Part shown: positions 39,401-52,983 of the stretch, in pieces | Numbering within the stretch: position 1 is the first letter of the stretch | Layout: each line of letters begins with the position of its first letter | Assembly (NCBI GenBank): GCA_951804985.1 | Contig: OX638132.1 | Location: 43,624,791-43,688,790, forward strand | Direction of reading: 5' to 3' | Source of the DNA: Dryomyza anilis | Lineage: Eukaryota > Arthropoda > Insecta > Diptera > Dryomyzidae | DNA length: 64,000 nucleotides | The notes under the pieces: model-generated | Databases searched by the model: none | What the model was told of the DNA's origin: nothing | What the model saw: the letters and a program-made list of their open reading frames with translations, nothing else | Program-made: the position numbers and the translations under genes

Positions 39401-40744
39401 AGGGTTCTTGAAAAATCACGTCTCAAACTTTAAATGCTCATAACTCCGTAAACACGAGTCGTAGAGGCCTCAAAGTTGTGATCTATTTTTGTCCTTTTAA
39501 TTCTAATATAAATCATTATAAACGGCGGAACGGTTCTTGAGAAGGCACGTCTCAAACTTTAAATGCTGATAACTCCGTAAATACGAGTCGTAGAGGCACA
39601 AGTTGGCACATTTTATAATCAATTTTTGCCCTTTTAATTCTAATATAACTCATTATAATAGGTGCATGGGTTCTTGAGAAATCACGTCTCAAATTTACAA
39701 TGCTCATAACTCCGTAAATATGAGCCGTAGAGGCCTCAAGTTGTGATCTATTTTTGTTCTTTTAATTCCAATATAAATCATTATAAACGGCGGAACGGTT
39801 CTTGAGAAATCACGTCTCAAACTTTAAATGCTCAGAACTCCGTAAATACGACTCGTATTTTTGCCATTTTAATTATACTTTTTATAATTATTATAATTTT
39901 AATATAACTTATTATAATCGGCGCAAGATTACTTAAAAAATCACGTCTCAAATTTAAAATGTTCATAACGCGGTAAATTCTCGTCTTAGAGGCATATTGG
40001 CATATTTTGTAATCTATTCTTGCCCTTCTAATTCCAATATAAATCATTATTCGGTGCAACGGTTTTTGAAATCACGTCTCAAATTTAAAATGCTCATAAC
40101 TCCGTTAATACGAGTTGTAGAGGCCTCAAATCAAAGTTGGCACATTTTGTAATCTATTTTTGCTCTCTTAATTCCAAAATAAATCATTATAATAGGCGCA
40201 TGGGGATCTTGAGAAAACACGTCTCAAACATAAAATGCTCATAACACCGTTAATACGAGTTGTAGAGGACTCAAATCAAAGTTGGCACATTTTGTAATCT
40301 ATTTTTGCTCTCTTAAATCCAACATAAATCATTATAATAGGCGCATGGGGTTCTTGAGAAATCACGTCTCAAACATAAAATGCTGATAACTCCGTTAATA
40401 CGAGTTGTAAAGGCCTCAAACAAAGTTGGCACATTTTGTAATCTATTTTTGCCCTTTTAATTTCAATGTAAATCATTATAATCTGCGCATGTGGTTATTG
40501 AGAAAACACGTCTCAAACATAAAATGCTTATAACTGCGTAAATACAAGTCGTAGAGGCCCCAACGTTTTACATTTTATAATCTGTTTTTGCCCTTTTAAT
40601 CCTAATATAACTCATTATAATCAACGCATAGGTGATTGAGAAATCACGCCTCAAATTTAAAATGTTCATAACTCTGTAAATACTCGTCTTAGAGGCCTCA
40701 AAGTTGGCACATTTTGTAATCTATTCTTTCCCTTCTAATTCCAT
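33494..40744 (+). repeat. Block 5 unit U4 (7251 bp, compound)
   Basis: Longest unit. It combines block 3-type monomers (33.6-35.6 kb, with GTATTAGAGGCC at 34274) and block 4-type monomers (35.8-37.4 kb). A second copy of the block 3-type part follows, with GTATTAGAGGCC again at 37768, about 3.49 kb later. It then has a second, shortened block 4-type part (38694 on), a stretch resembling 14812-15250 (39421-39840), and finally the same ending as U1. It is best read as two fused units. Confidence 0.8.
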
Positions 40745-43700
40745 TTGTCTCAAAGTTGGCACATTTTGTAATCAATTCGTGCCCTTTTTATTCCAATATT
40801 CGGCGCAATGGTTCTTGAAAATCACGTCTCAGATTTAAAATGCTCATAACTCCGTAAATACACGTCGTAAAGGCCTCAAAGTTGGCACATTTTATAATCT
40901 ATTTTTGCCCTTTTAATTCTAATATAACTCATTATAATAGGCGCAAGGGTTCTTGAGAAATCACGTCTCAAACATAAAATGCTCATAACTCCGTTAATAT
41001 GAGCCGTAGAGGCCTCAAAGTTGTGATCTATTTTTGTCCTTTTTATTCTAATATAAATCATTATAAACGGCGGAACGGTTCTTGAGAAATCACGTCTCAA
41101 ACTTTAAATGCTCATAACTCAAAGTTGGCACATTTTATAATCTATTTTTGCCCTTTTAATTCTAATATAACTCATTATAATCGGCGCAAGGGTTCTTGAG
41201 AACGTCTCACACTTAAACTCCGTAAATATGAGCCGTAGAGGCCTCAAAGTTTTGATCTATTTTTGTCCTTTTAATTCTGATATAAATGATTATAAACGGC
41301 GGAACGGTTATTGAGAAATCATATCTCAAACTTTAAATGCTCATAACTCCGTAAATACGCGACGTAGAGGCCTCAAAGTTGGCACATTTTATAATGTATT
41401 TTTTCCCTTTTAATTATACTTTTTTATAATTATTATAATTTTAATATAACTTATTATAATCGGCGCAAGATTACTTAAAAAAATCACGTATCAAATTTAA
41501 AATGTTCATAACTCGGTAAATAATCGTATTAGAGGCCTCAAAGTTAGCACATTTTGTAATTTATTCATGCCCTTCTAAATCCAAAGGCCTCAAAGTTGGC
41601 ACATTTTGTAATCTATTCGTGCCCTTTTTATTCTAATATTCGGCGCAATGGTTCTTGAAAATCACGTCTCAGATTTAAAATGCTCATAACTCCGTAAATA
41701 CACGTCGTAGAGGCCTCAAAGTTGGCACATTTTATAATCTATTTTTGCCCTTTTAATTCTAATATAACTCATTATAATAGGCGCAAGGGTTCTTGAGAAA
41801 TCACGTCTCAAATTTAAAATGCTCATAACTCCGTAAATATGAGCCGTAGAGGCCTCAAAGTTGTGATCTATTTTTCTTCTTTTAATTCTAATATAAATCA
41901 TTATAAACGGCGGAACGGTTCTTGAGAAATCACGTCTCAGACTTTAAATGCTCAGAACTCCGTAAATACGATTCGTATCAATTTATTTTTGCCCTTTTAA
42001 TTATACTTTTAATAATTATTATAATTTTAATATAACTTATTATAATCGGCGCAAGATTACTTAAAAAATCACGTCTCAAATTTAAAATGTTCATAACTCG
42101 GTAAATACTCGTCTTAGAGGCCTCAAAATTGGCACATTTTGTAATCTATTCTTGCCCTTCTAATTCCAATATAAATCATTGTTCGACGCAACTGTTCTTG
42201 AAATCACGTCTCAAATTTAAAATGCTCATAACTCCGTTAATACGAGTTGTAGAGGCCTCAAATCAAAGTTGGCACATTTTGTAATCTATTTTTGCTCTCT
42301 TAATTCCAAAATAAATCATTATAATAGGCGCATGGGGTTCTTGAGAAAACACGTCTCAAACATAAAATGCTCATAACTCCGTTAATACGAGTTGTAGAGG
42401 ACTCAAATCAAAGTTGGCACATTTTGTAATCTATTTTTGCTCTCTTAATTCCAACATAAATCGTTATAATATGCGCATGGGGTTCTTGAGAAATTACGTG
42501 TCAAACATAAAATGCTCATAACTCCGTTAATACGAGTTGTAAAGGCCTCAAAGTTGGCACATTTTGTAATCTATTTTTGCCCTTTTAATTCCAATATAAA
42601 TCATTATAATCTGCGCATGTGGTTATTGAGAAAACACGTCTCAAACATAAAATGCTTATAACTGCGTAAATATAAGTCGTAGAGGCCCCAACGTTTTACA
42701 TTTTATAATCTATTTTTGCCCTCTTAATTCTAATATAACTCATTATAATCAACGCATAGGTGCTTGAGAAATCACGCCTCAAATTTAAAATGTTCATAAC
42801 TCTGTAAATACTCGTCTTAGAGGCCTCAAAGTTGGCACATTCTGTAATCTATTATTGCCCTTCTAATTCCAAAGGCCTCAAAGTTGGCACATTTTGTAAT
42901 CTTTTCGTGCCCTTTTTATTCCAATATTCGGCGCAATGGTTCTTGAAAATCACGTCTCAAATTTAAAATGCACATAACTCCGTAAATACACGTCGTAGAG
43001 GCACAAGTTGGCACATTTTATAATCTATTTTTGCCCTTTTAATTCTAATATAACTCATTATAATCGGCGCAAGGGTTCTTGAGAAATCACGTCTCACACT
43101 TAAAATGCTCATAACTCCGTATATATAGCCGTAGAGGCCTCAAAGTTGGCACATTTTATAATGTATTTTTTCCCTTTTAATTATACTTTTTATAATTATT
43201 ATAATTTTAATATAACTTATTATAATCGGCGCAAGATTACTTAAAAAATCACGTCTCAAATTTAAAGTGTTCATAACTCGGTAAATACTCTTAGAGGCCT
43301 CAAAGTTAGCACATTTTGTAATTTATTCATGCCCTTCTAATTCCAAAGGCCTCAAAGTTGGCACATTTTGTAATCTTTTCGTGCCCTTTTTATTCTAATA
43401 TTCGGCGTAATGGTTCTTGAAAATTACGTCTCAGATTTAAAATGATCATAACTCCGTAAATACACGTCGTAGAGGCCTCAAAGTTGGCACATTTTATAAT
43501 CTATTTTATAATCTTTTTTTTAATCGGCGCAAGGGTTCTTGAAAAATCACGTCTCAAACTTTAAATGCTCATAACTCCGTAAATACGCGTCGTAGAGGCC
43601 TTTTATTTGGCACATTTTATAATTTATGTTTGCCCTTTTAATTATACTTATTATAATTTTAATATAACTTATTATAATCGGCGCAAGATTACTTAAAAAA

Positions 43701-46679
43701 TCACGTCTCAAATTTAAAATGTTCATAACTCAGTAAATACTCGTCTTAGATGCCTCAAGATTGGCACATTTTGTAATCTATTCTTGCCCTTCTAATTCCA
43801 ATATAAATCATTATTCGGCGCAACGGTTCTCGAAATCACGTCTCAAATTTAAAAAGCTTATAACTCCGTTAATACGAGTTGTAGAGGCCTCAAAGTTGGC
43901 ACATTTTGTAATCTATTTTTGCCCTCTTAATTCCAATATAAATCATTATAAGTGGGGCATGTGTTTATTGAGAAATCACGTCTCAAACATAAAATTCTCA
44001 TAACTCCGCAAATACAAATCGTAGAGACCTCAAATTGGCACATTTTGTAATCTATTTTTTAATTCCAATATTAATTTTTATAATCCAATATAAATTCTTA
44101 TAATCGAAGCAAGGGTTCTTGAGAAATCACGGCTAAAACTTAAAATGCTCATAACTCAAAGTTGGCACATTTTGTAATCTATTCTTGCCCTTCTAATTCC
44201 AATATAAATCATTATTCGGCGCAACGGTTCTTGAAATCACGTCTCAAATTTAAAATGCTCATAACTCCGTTAATACGAGTTGTAGAGGCCTCAAATCAAA
44301 GTTGGCAAAATGTGCCAACTTTTTTGCTCTCTTAATTCCAATATAAATCATTATAGTAGGCGCATGGGGTTCTTGAGAAATCACGTCTCAAACATAAAAT
44401 GCTCATAACTCCGTTAATATGAGCCGTAGAGGCCTCAAAGTTGTGATCTATTTTTGTCCTTTTAATTTTAATATAAATCATTATAAACGGCGGAACGGTT
44501 CTTGAGAAATCACGTCTCAAACTTTAAATGCTCATAACTCCGTAAATACAAATCGTAGAGACCTCAAATTGGCACATTTTGTAATCTATTTTTTAATTCC
44601 AATATTAATTTTTATAATCCAATATAAATTCTTATAATCGAAGCAAGGGTTCTTGAGAAATCACGGCTAAAACATAAAATGCTCATAACTCAAAGTTGGC
44701 ACATTTTATAATCTATTTTTGCCCTTTTAATTCTAATATAACTCATTATAATCGGCACAAGGGTACTTGAGAACGTCTCACACTTAAAATGCTCATAACT
44801 CCGTAAATATGAGCCGTAGAGGCCTCAAAGTTGTGATCTATTTTTGTCCTTTTAATTCTGATATAAATCATTATAAACGGCGGAACGGTTCTTGAGAAAT
44901 CATATCTCAAACTTTAAATGCTCATATCTCCTTAAATACGAGACGTAGAGGCCTCAAAGTTAGCACATTTTATAATGTATTTTTTCCCTTTTAATTATAC
45001 TTTTTATAATTATTATAATTTTAATATAACATATTATAATCGGCGCAAGATTACTTAAAAAATCACGTCTTAAATTTCAAATGTTCATAACTCGGTAAAT
45101 AATCGTCTTAGAGGCCTTAAAGTTAGCACATTTTGTAATTTATTCATGCCCTTCTAAATCCAAAGGCCTCAAAGTTGGCACATTTTGTAATCTATTCGTG
45201 CCCTTTTTATTCTAATATTCGGCGCAATTGGTCTTGAAAATCACGTCTCAGATTTAAAATGCTCATAACTCCGTAAATACACGTCGTAGAGGCCTCAAAG
45301 TTGGCACATTTTATAATCAATTTTATAATCTTTTTTTTTAAATCGGCGCAAGGGTTCTTGAAAAATCACGTCTCAAACTTTAAATGCTCATAACTCCGTA
45401 AACACGAGTCGTAGAGGCCTCAAAGTTGTGATCTATTTCTGTCCTTTTAATTCTAATATAAATCATTATAAACGGCGGAACGGTTCTTGAGAAATCACGT
45501 CTCAAACTTTAAATGCTCATAACTCCGTAAACACATTGGCACATTTTATAATCTATTTTTGCCCTTTTAATTCTAATATAACTCATTATAATAGGCGCAA
45601 GGGTTCTTGAGAAATCACGTCTCAAATTTAAAATGCTCATAACTCCGTAAATATGAGCCGTAGAGGCCTCAAAGTTGTGATGATTTTTGTTCTTTTAATT
45701 CTAATATAAATCATTATAAACGGCGGAACGGTTCTTGAGAAATCACGTCTCAAACTTTAAATGATCAGAACTCCGTAAATACGACTCGTATTTTTGCCAT
45801 TTTAATTATACTTTTTATAATTATTATAATTTTAATATAACTTATTATAATCGGCGCAAGATTACTTAAAAAATCACGTCTCAAATTTAAAATGTTCATA
45901 ACGCGGTAAATTCTCGTCTTAGAGGCCTCAAAATTGGCATATTTTGTAATCTATTCTTGCCCTTCTAATTCCAATATAAATCATCATTCGGTGCAACGGT
46001 TCTTGAAATCACGTCTCAAATTTAAAATGCTCATAACTCCGTTAATACGAGTTGTAGAGGCCTCAAATCAAAGTTGGCACATTTTGTAATCTATTTTTGC
46101 TCTCTTAATTCCAAAATAAATCATTATAAAGGCGCATGGGGATCTTGAGAAAACACGTCTCAAACATAAAATGCTCATAACACCGTTAATACGAGTTGTA
46201 GAGGACTCAAATCAAAGTTGCACATTTTGTAATCTATTTTTGCTCTCTTAAATCCAACATAAATCATTATAATAGGCGCATGGGGTTCTTGAGAAATCAC
46301 GTCTCAAACATAAAATGCTGATAACTCCGTTAATACGAGTTGTAAAGGCCTCAAACAAAGTTGGCACATTTTGTAATCTATTTTTGCCCTTTTAATTTCA
46401 ATGTAAATCATTATAATCTGCGCATGTGGTTATTGAGAAAACACGTCTCAAACATAAAATGCTTATAACTGCGTAAATACAAGTCGTAGAGGCCCCAACG
46501 TTTTACATTTTATAATCTGTTTTTGCCCTTTTAATCCTAATATAACTCATTATAATCAACGCATAGGTGATTGAGAAATCACGCCTCAAATTTAAAATGT
46601 TCATAACTCTGTAAATACTCGTCTTAGAGGCCTCAAAGTTGGCACATTTTGTAATCTATTCTTTCCCTTCTAATTCCAT
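40745..46679 (+). repeat. Block 5 unit U5 (5935 bp)
   Basis: Starts at the same phase marker as U4 and matches it at offset 7251-7252 through about 42.9 kb, then follows the block 4 order. It has the first copy of the foldback mutation (44298-44322). It has only one TTATAGTAGGCGC sub-block (44351) where U6 has two, 535 bp apart. The three tandem 129-bp monomers of U1 and U3 are cut short here: GTAAACACATTGGCAC at about 45528. No gene is seen. Confidence 0.84.
44298..44322. repeat. Foldback inverted repeat (10-bp arms, 5-nt loop), copy 1
   Basis: AAAGTTGGCA, loop AAATG, then TGCCAACTTT: perfect complementary arms. In related units without it (for example near 27412, 30438 and 36425) the same place reads AAAGTTGGCACATTTTGTAA. 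The new right half is the reverse complement of the left half, so the likely origin is a short template switch during replication. Confidence 0.92.
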
Positions 46680-49600
46680 TTGTCTCAAAGTTGGCACATT
46701 TTGTAATCAATTCGTGCCCTTTTTATTCCAATATTCGGCGCAATGGTTCTTGAAAATCACGTCTCAGATTTAAAATGCTCATAACTCCGTAAATACACGT
46801 CGTAAAGGCCTCAAAGTTGGCACATTTTATAATCTATTTTTGCCCTTTTAATTCTAATATAACTCATTATAATAGGCGCAAGGGTTCTTGAGAAATCACG
46901 TCTCAAACATAAAATGCTCATAACTCCGTTAATATGAGCCGTAGAGGCCTCAAAGTTGTGATCTATTTTTGTCCTTTTTATTCTAATATAAATCATTATA
47001 AACGGCGGAACGGTTCTTGAGAAATCACGTCTCAAACTTTAAATGCTCATAACTCAAAGTTGGCACATTTTATAATCTATTTTTGCCCTTTTAATTCTAA
47101 TATAACTCATTATAATCGGCGCAAGGGTTCTTGAGAACGTCTCACACTTAAACTCCGTAAATATGAGCCGTAGAGGCCTCAAAGTTTTGATCTATTTTTG
47201 TCCTTTTAATTCTGATATAAATGATTATAAACGGCGGAACGGTTATTGAGAAATCATATCTCAAACTTTAAATGCTCATAACTCCGTAAATACGCGACGT
47301 AGAGGCCTCAAAGTTGGCACATTTTATAATGTATTTTTTCCCTTTTAATTATACTTTTTTATAATTATTATAATTTTAATATAACTTATTATAATCGGCG
47401 CAAGATTACTTAAAAAAATCACGTATCAAATTTAAAATGTTCATAACTCGGTAAATAATCGTATTAGAGGCCTCAAAGTTAGCACATTTTGTAATTTATT
47501 CATGCCCTTCTAAATCCAAAGGCCTCAAAGTTGGCACATTTTGTAATCTATTCGTGCCCTTTTTATTCTAATATTCGGCGCAATGGTTCTTGAAAATCAC
47601 GTCTCAGATTTAAAATGCTCATAACTCCGTAAATACACGTCGTAGAGGCCTCAAAGTTGGCACATTTTATAATCTATTTTTGCCCTTTTAATTCTAATAT
47701 AACTCATTATAATAGGCGCAAGGGTTCTTGAGAAATCACGTCTCAAATTTAAAATGCTCATAACTCCGTAAATATGAGCCGTAGAGGCCTCAAAGTTGTG
47801 ATCTATTTTTCTTCTTTTAATTCTAATATAAATCATTATAAACGGCGGAACGGTTCTTGAGAAATCACGTCTCAGACTTTAAATGCTCAGAACTCCGTAA
47901 ATACGATTCGTATCAATTTATTTTTGCCCTTTTAATTATACTTTTAATAATTATTATAATTTTAATATAACTTATTATAATCGGCGCAAGATTACTTAAA
48001 AAATCACGTCTCAAATTTAAAATGTTCATAACTCGGTAAATACTCGTCTTAGAGGCCTCAAAATTGGCACATTTTGTAATCTATTCTTGCCCTTCTAATT
48101 CCAATATAAATCATTGTTCGACGCAACTGTTCTTGAAATCACGTCTCAAATTTAAAATGCTCATAACTCCGTTAATACGAGTTGTAGAGGCCTCAAATCA
48201 AAGTTGGCACATTTTGTAATCTATTTTTGCTCTCTTAATTCCAACATAAATCGTTATAATATGCGCATGGGGTTCTTGAGAAATTACGTGTCAAACATAA
48301 AATGCTCATAACTCCGTTAATACGAGTTGTAAAGGCCTCAAAGTTGGCACATTTTGTAATCTATTTTTGCCCTTTTAATTCCAATATAAATCATTATAAT
48401 CTGCGCATGTGGTTATTGAGAAAACACGTCTCAAACATAAAATGCTTATAACTGCGTAAATATAAGTCGTAGAGGCCCCAACGTTTTACATTTTATAATC
48501 TATTTTTGCCCTCTTAATTCTAATATAACTCATTATAATCAACGCATAGGTGCTTGAGAAATCACGCCTCAAATTTAAAATGTTCATAACTCTGTAAATA
48601 CTCGTCTTAGAGGCCTCAAAGTTGGCACATTCTGTAATCTATTATTGCCCTTCTAATTCCAAAGGCCTCAAAGTTGGCACATTTTGTAATCTTTTCGTGC
48701 CCTTTTTATTCCAATATTCGGCGCAATGGTTCTTGAAAATCACGTCTCAAATTTAAAATGCACATAACTCCGTAAATACACGTCGTAGAGGCACAAGTTG
48801 GCACATTTTATAATCTATTTTTGCCCTTTTAATTCTAATATAACTCATTATAATCGGCGCAAGGGTTCTTGAGAAATCACGTCTCACACTTAAAATGCTC
48901 ATAACTCCGTATATATGAGCCGTAGAGGCCTCAAAGTTGGCACATTTTTAATGTATTTTTTCCCTTTTAATTATACTTTTTATAATTATTATAATTTTAA
49001 TATAACTTATTATAATCGGCGCAAGATTACTTAAAAAATCACGTCTCAAATTTAAAGTGTTCATAACTCGGTAAATACTCTTAGAGGCCTCAAAGTTAGC
49101 ACATTTTGTAATTTATTCATGTCCTTCTAATTCCAAAGGCCTCAAAGTTGGCACATTTTGTAATCTTTTCGTGCCCTTTTTATTCTAATATTCGGCGTAA
49201 TGGTTCTTGAAAATTACGTCTCAGATTTAAAATGATCATAACTCCGTAAATACACGTCGTAGAGGCCTCAAAGTTGGCACATTTTATAATCTATTTTATA
49301 ATCTTTTTTTTAATCGGCGCAAGGGTTCTTGAAAAATCACGTCTCAAACTTTAAATGCTCATAACTCCGTAAATACGCGTCGTAGAGGCCTTCAATTTGG
49401 CACATTTTATAATTTATGTTTGCCCTTTTAATTATACTTATTATAATTTTAATATAACTTATTATAATCGGCGCAAGATTACTTAAAAAATCACGTCTCA
49501 AATTTAAAATGTTCATAACTCAGTAAATACTCGTCTTAGATGCCTCAAGATTGGCACATTTTGTAATCTATTCTTGCCCTTCTAATTCCAATATAAATCA

Positions 49601-52600
49601 TTATTCGGCGCAACGGTTCTCGAAATCACGTCTCAAATTTAAAAAGCTTATAACTCCGTTAATACGAGTTGTAGAGGCCTCAAAGTTGCCACATTTTGTA
49701 ATCTATTTTTGCCCTTTTAATTCCAATATAAATCATTATAAGTGGGGCATGTGTTTATTGAGAAATCACGTCTCAAACATAAAATTCTCACAACTCCGCA
49801 AATACAAATCGTAGAGACCTCAAATTGGCACATTTTGTAATCTATTTTTTAATTCCAATATTAATTTTTATAATCCAATATAAATTCTTATAATCGAAGC
49901 AAGGGTTCTTGAGAAATCACGGCTAAAACTTAAAATGCTCATAACTCAAAGTTGGCACATTTTGTAATCTATTCTTGCCCTTCTAATTCCAATATAAATC
50001 ATTATTCGGCGCAACGGTTCTTGAAATCACGTCTCAAATTTAAAATGCTCATAACTCCGTTAATACGAGTTGTAGAGGCCTCAAATCAAAGTTGGCAAAA
50101 TGTGCCAACTTTTTTGCTCTCTTAATTCCAATATAAATCATTATAGTAGGCGCATGGGGTTCTTGAGAAATCACGTCTCAAACATAAAATGCTCATAACT
50201 CCGTTAATATGAGCCGTAGAGGCCTCAAAGTTGTGATATATTTTTGTCCTTTTAATTTTAATATAAATCATTATAAACGGCGGAACGGTTCTTGAGAAAT
50301 CACGTCTCAAACTTTAAATGCTCATAACTCCGTAAATACAAATCGTAGAGACCTCAAATTGGCACATTTTGTAATCTATTTTTTAATTCCAATATTAATT
50401 TTTATAATCCAATATAAATTCTTATAATCGAAGCAAGGGTTCTTGAGAAATCACGGCTAAAACTTATAATGCTCATAACTCAAAGTTGGCACATTTTGTA
50501 ATCTATTCTTGCCCTTCTAATTTCAATATAAATCATTATTCGGCGCAACGGTTCTTGAAATCACGTCTCAAATTTAAAATGCTCATAACTCCGTTAATAC
50601 GAGTTGTAGAGGCCTCAAATCAAAGTTGGCACATTTTGTAATCTATTTTTGCTCTCTTAATTCCAATATAAATCATTATAGTAGGCGCATGGGGTTCTTG
50701 AGAAATCACGTCTCAAACATAAAATGCTCATAACTCCGTTAATATGAGCCGTAGAGGCCTCAAAGTTGTGATCTATTTTTGTCCTTTTAATTCTAATATA
50801 AATCATTATAAACGGCGGAACGGTTCTTGAGAAATCACGTCTCAAACTTTAAATCCTCATAACTCCGTAAATACAAGTCGTAGAGACTTCAAATTGGCAC
50901 ATTTTGTAATCTATTTTTTAATTCCAATATTAATTTTTATAATCCAATATGAATTCTTATAATCGAAGCAAGGGTTCTTGAGAAATCACGGCTAAAACAT
51001 AAAATGCTCATAACTCAAAGTTGGCACATTTTATAATCTATTTTTGCCCTTTTAATTCTAATATAACTCATTATAATCGGCACAAGGGTACTTGAGAACG
51101 TCTCACACTTAAAATGCTCATAACTCCGTAAATATGAGCCGTAGAGGCCTCAAAGTTGTGATCTATTTTTGTCCTTTTAATTCTGATATAAATCATTATA
51201 AACGGCGGAACGGTTCTTGAGAAATCATATCTCAAACTTTAAATGCTCATATCTCCTTAAATACGAGACGTAGAGGCCTCAAAGTTAGCACATTTTATAA
51301 TGTATTTTTTCCCTTTTAATTATACTTTTTATAATTATTATAATTTTAATATAACATATTATAATCGGCGCAAGATTACTTAAAAAATCACGTCTTAAAT
51401 TTCAAATGTTCATAACTCGGTAAATAATCGTCTTAGAGGCCTTAAAGTTAGCACATTTTGTAATTTATTCATGCCCTTCTAAATCCAAAGGCCTCAAAGT
51501 TGGCACATTTTGTAATCTATTCGTGCCCTTTTTATTCTAATATTCGGCGCAATTGGTCTTGAAAATCACGTCTCAGATTTAAAATGCTCATAACTCCGTA
51601 AATACACATCGTAGAGGCCTCAAAGTTGGCACATTTTATAATCAATTTTATAATCTTTTTTTTTAAATCGGCGCAAGGGTTCTTGAAAAATCACGTCTCA
51701 AACTTTAAATGCTCATAACTCCGTAAACACGAGTCGTAGAGGCCTCAAAGTTGTGATCTATTTCTGTCCTTTTAATTCTAATATAAATCATTATAAACGG
51801 CGGAACGGTTCTTGAGAAATCACGTCTCAAACTTTAAATGCTCATAACTCCGTAAACACATTGGCACATTTTATAATCTATTTTTGCCCTTTTAATTCTA
51901 ATATAACTCATTATAATAGGCGCAAGGGTTCTTGAGAAATCACGTCTCAAATTTAAAATGCTCATAACTCCGTAAATATGAGCCGTAGAGGCCTCAAAGT
52001 TGTGATGATTTTTGTTCTTTTAATTCTAATATAAATCATTATAAACGGCGGAACGGTTCTTGAGAAATCACGTCTCAAACTTTAAATGCTCAGAACTCCG
52101 TAAATACGACTCGTATTTTTGCCATTTTAATTATACTTTTTATAATTATTATAATTTTAATATAACTTATTATAATCGGCGCAAGATTACTTAAAAAATC
52201 ACGTCTCAAATTTAAAATGTTCATAACGCGGTAAATTCTCGTCTTAGAGGCCTCAAAATTGGCATATTTTGTAATCTATTCTTGCCCTTCTAATTCCAAT
52301 ATAAATCATCATTCGGTGCAACGGTTCTTGAAATCACGTCTCAAATTTAAAATGCTCATAACTCCGTTAATACGAGTTGTAGAGGCCTCAAATCAAAGTT
52401 GGCACATTTTGTAATCTATTTTTGCTCTCTTAATTCCAAAATAAATCATTATAATAGGCGCATGGGGATCTTGAGAAAACACGTCTCAAACATAAAATGC
52501 TCATAACACCGTTAATACGAGTTGTAGAGGACTCAAATCAAAGTTGCACATTTTGTAATCTATTTTTGCTCTCTTAAATCCAACATTAAATCTTGAGAAA

Positions 52601-52983
52601 TCACGTCTCAAACATAAAATGCTGATAACTCCGTTAATACGAGTTGTAAAGGCCTCAAACAAAGTTGGCACATTTTGTAATCTATTTTTGCCCTTTTAAT
52701 TTCAATGTAAATCATTATAATCTGCGCATGTGGTTATTGAGAAAACACGTCTCAAACATAAAATGCTTATAACTGCGTAAATACAAGTCGTAGAGGCCCC
52801 AACGTTTTACATTTTATAATCTGTTTTTGCCCTTTTAATCCTAATATAACTCATTATAATCAACGCATAGGTGATTGAGAAATCACGCCTCAAATTTAAA
52901 ATGTTCATAACTCTGTAAATACTCGTCTTAGAGGCCTCAAAGTTGGCACATTTTGTAATCTATTCTTTCCCTTCTAATTCCAT
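46680..52983 (+). repeat. Block 5 unit U6 (6304 bp)
   Basis: Matches U5 at offset 5935, then at 5790 after losing about one monomer (145 bp) near 48245. It has the foldback mutation at 50088-50112 and both TTATAGTAGGCGC sub-blocks (50141 and 50677). It also has the shared GTAAACACATTGGCAC join (about 51853). About 24 bp are missing near 52586, where CCAACATTAAATCTTGAG replaces the longer ancestral form. Confidence 0.84.
50088..50112. repeat. Foldback inverted repeat, copy 2
   Basis: Identical to 44298-44322, 5790 bp downstream, at the same position in unit U6, just before the first TTATAGTAGGCGC sub-block. Confidence 0.92.

Noticed and set aside
44298..44331. Hairpin followed by a T run, resembling a bacterial intrinsic terminator
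   Set aside because: There is no gene upstream, the setting is a eukaryotic-type satellite, and the T run is partly the hairpin arm itself plus the normal TTTTTGCTC of the monomer.
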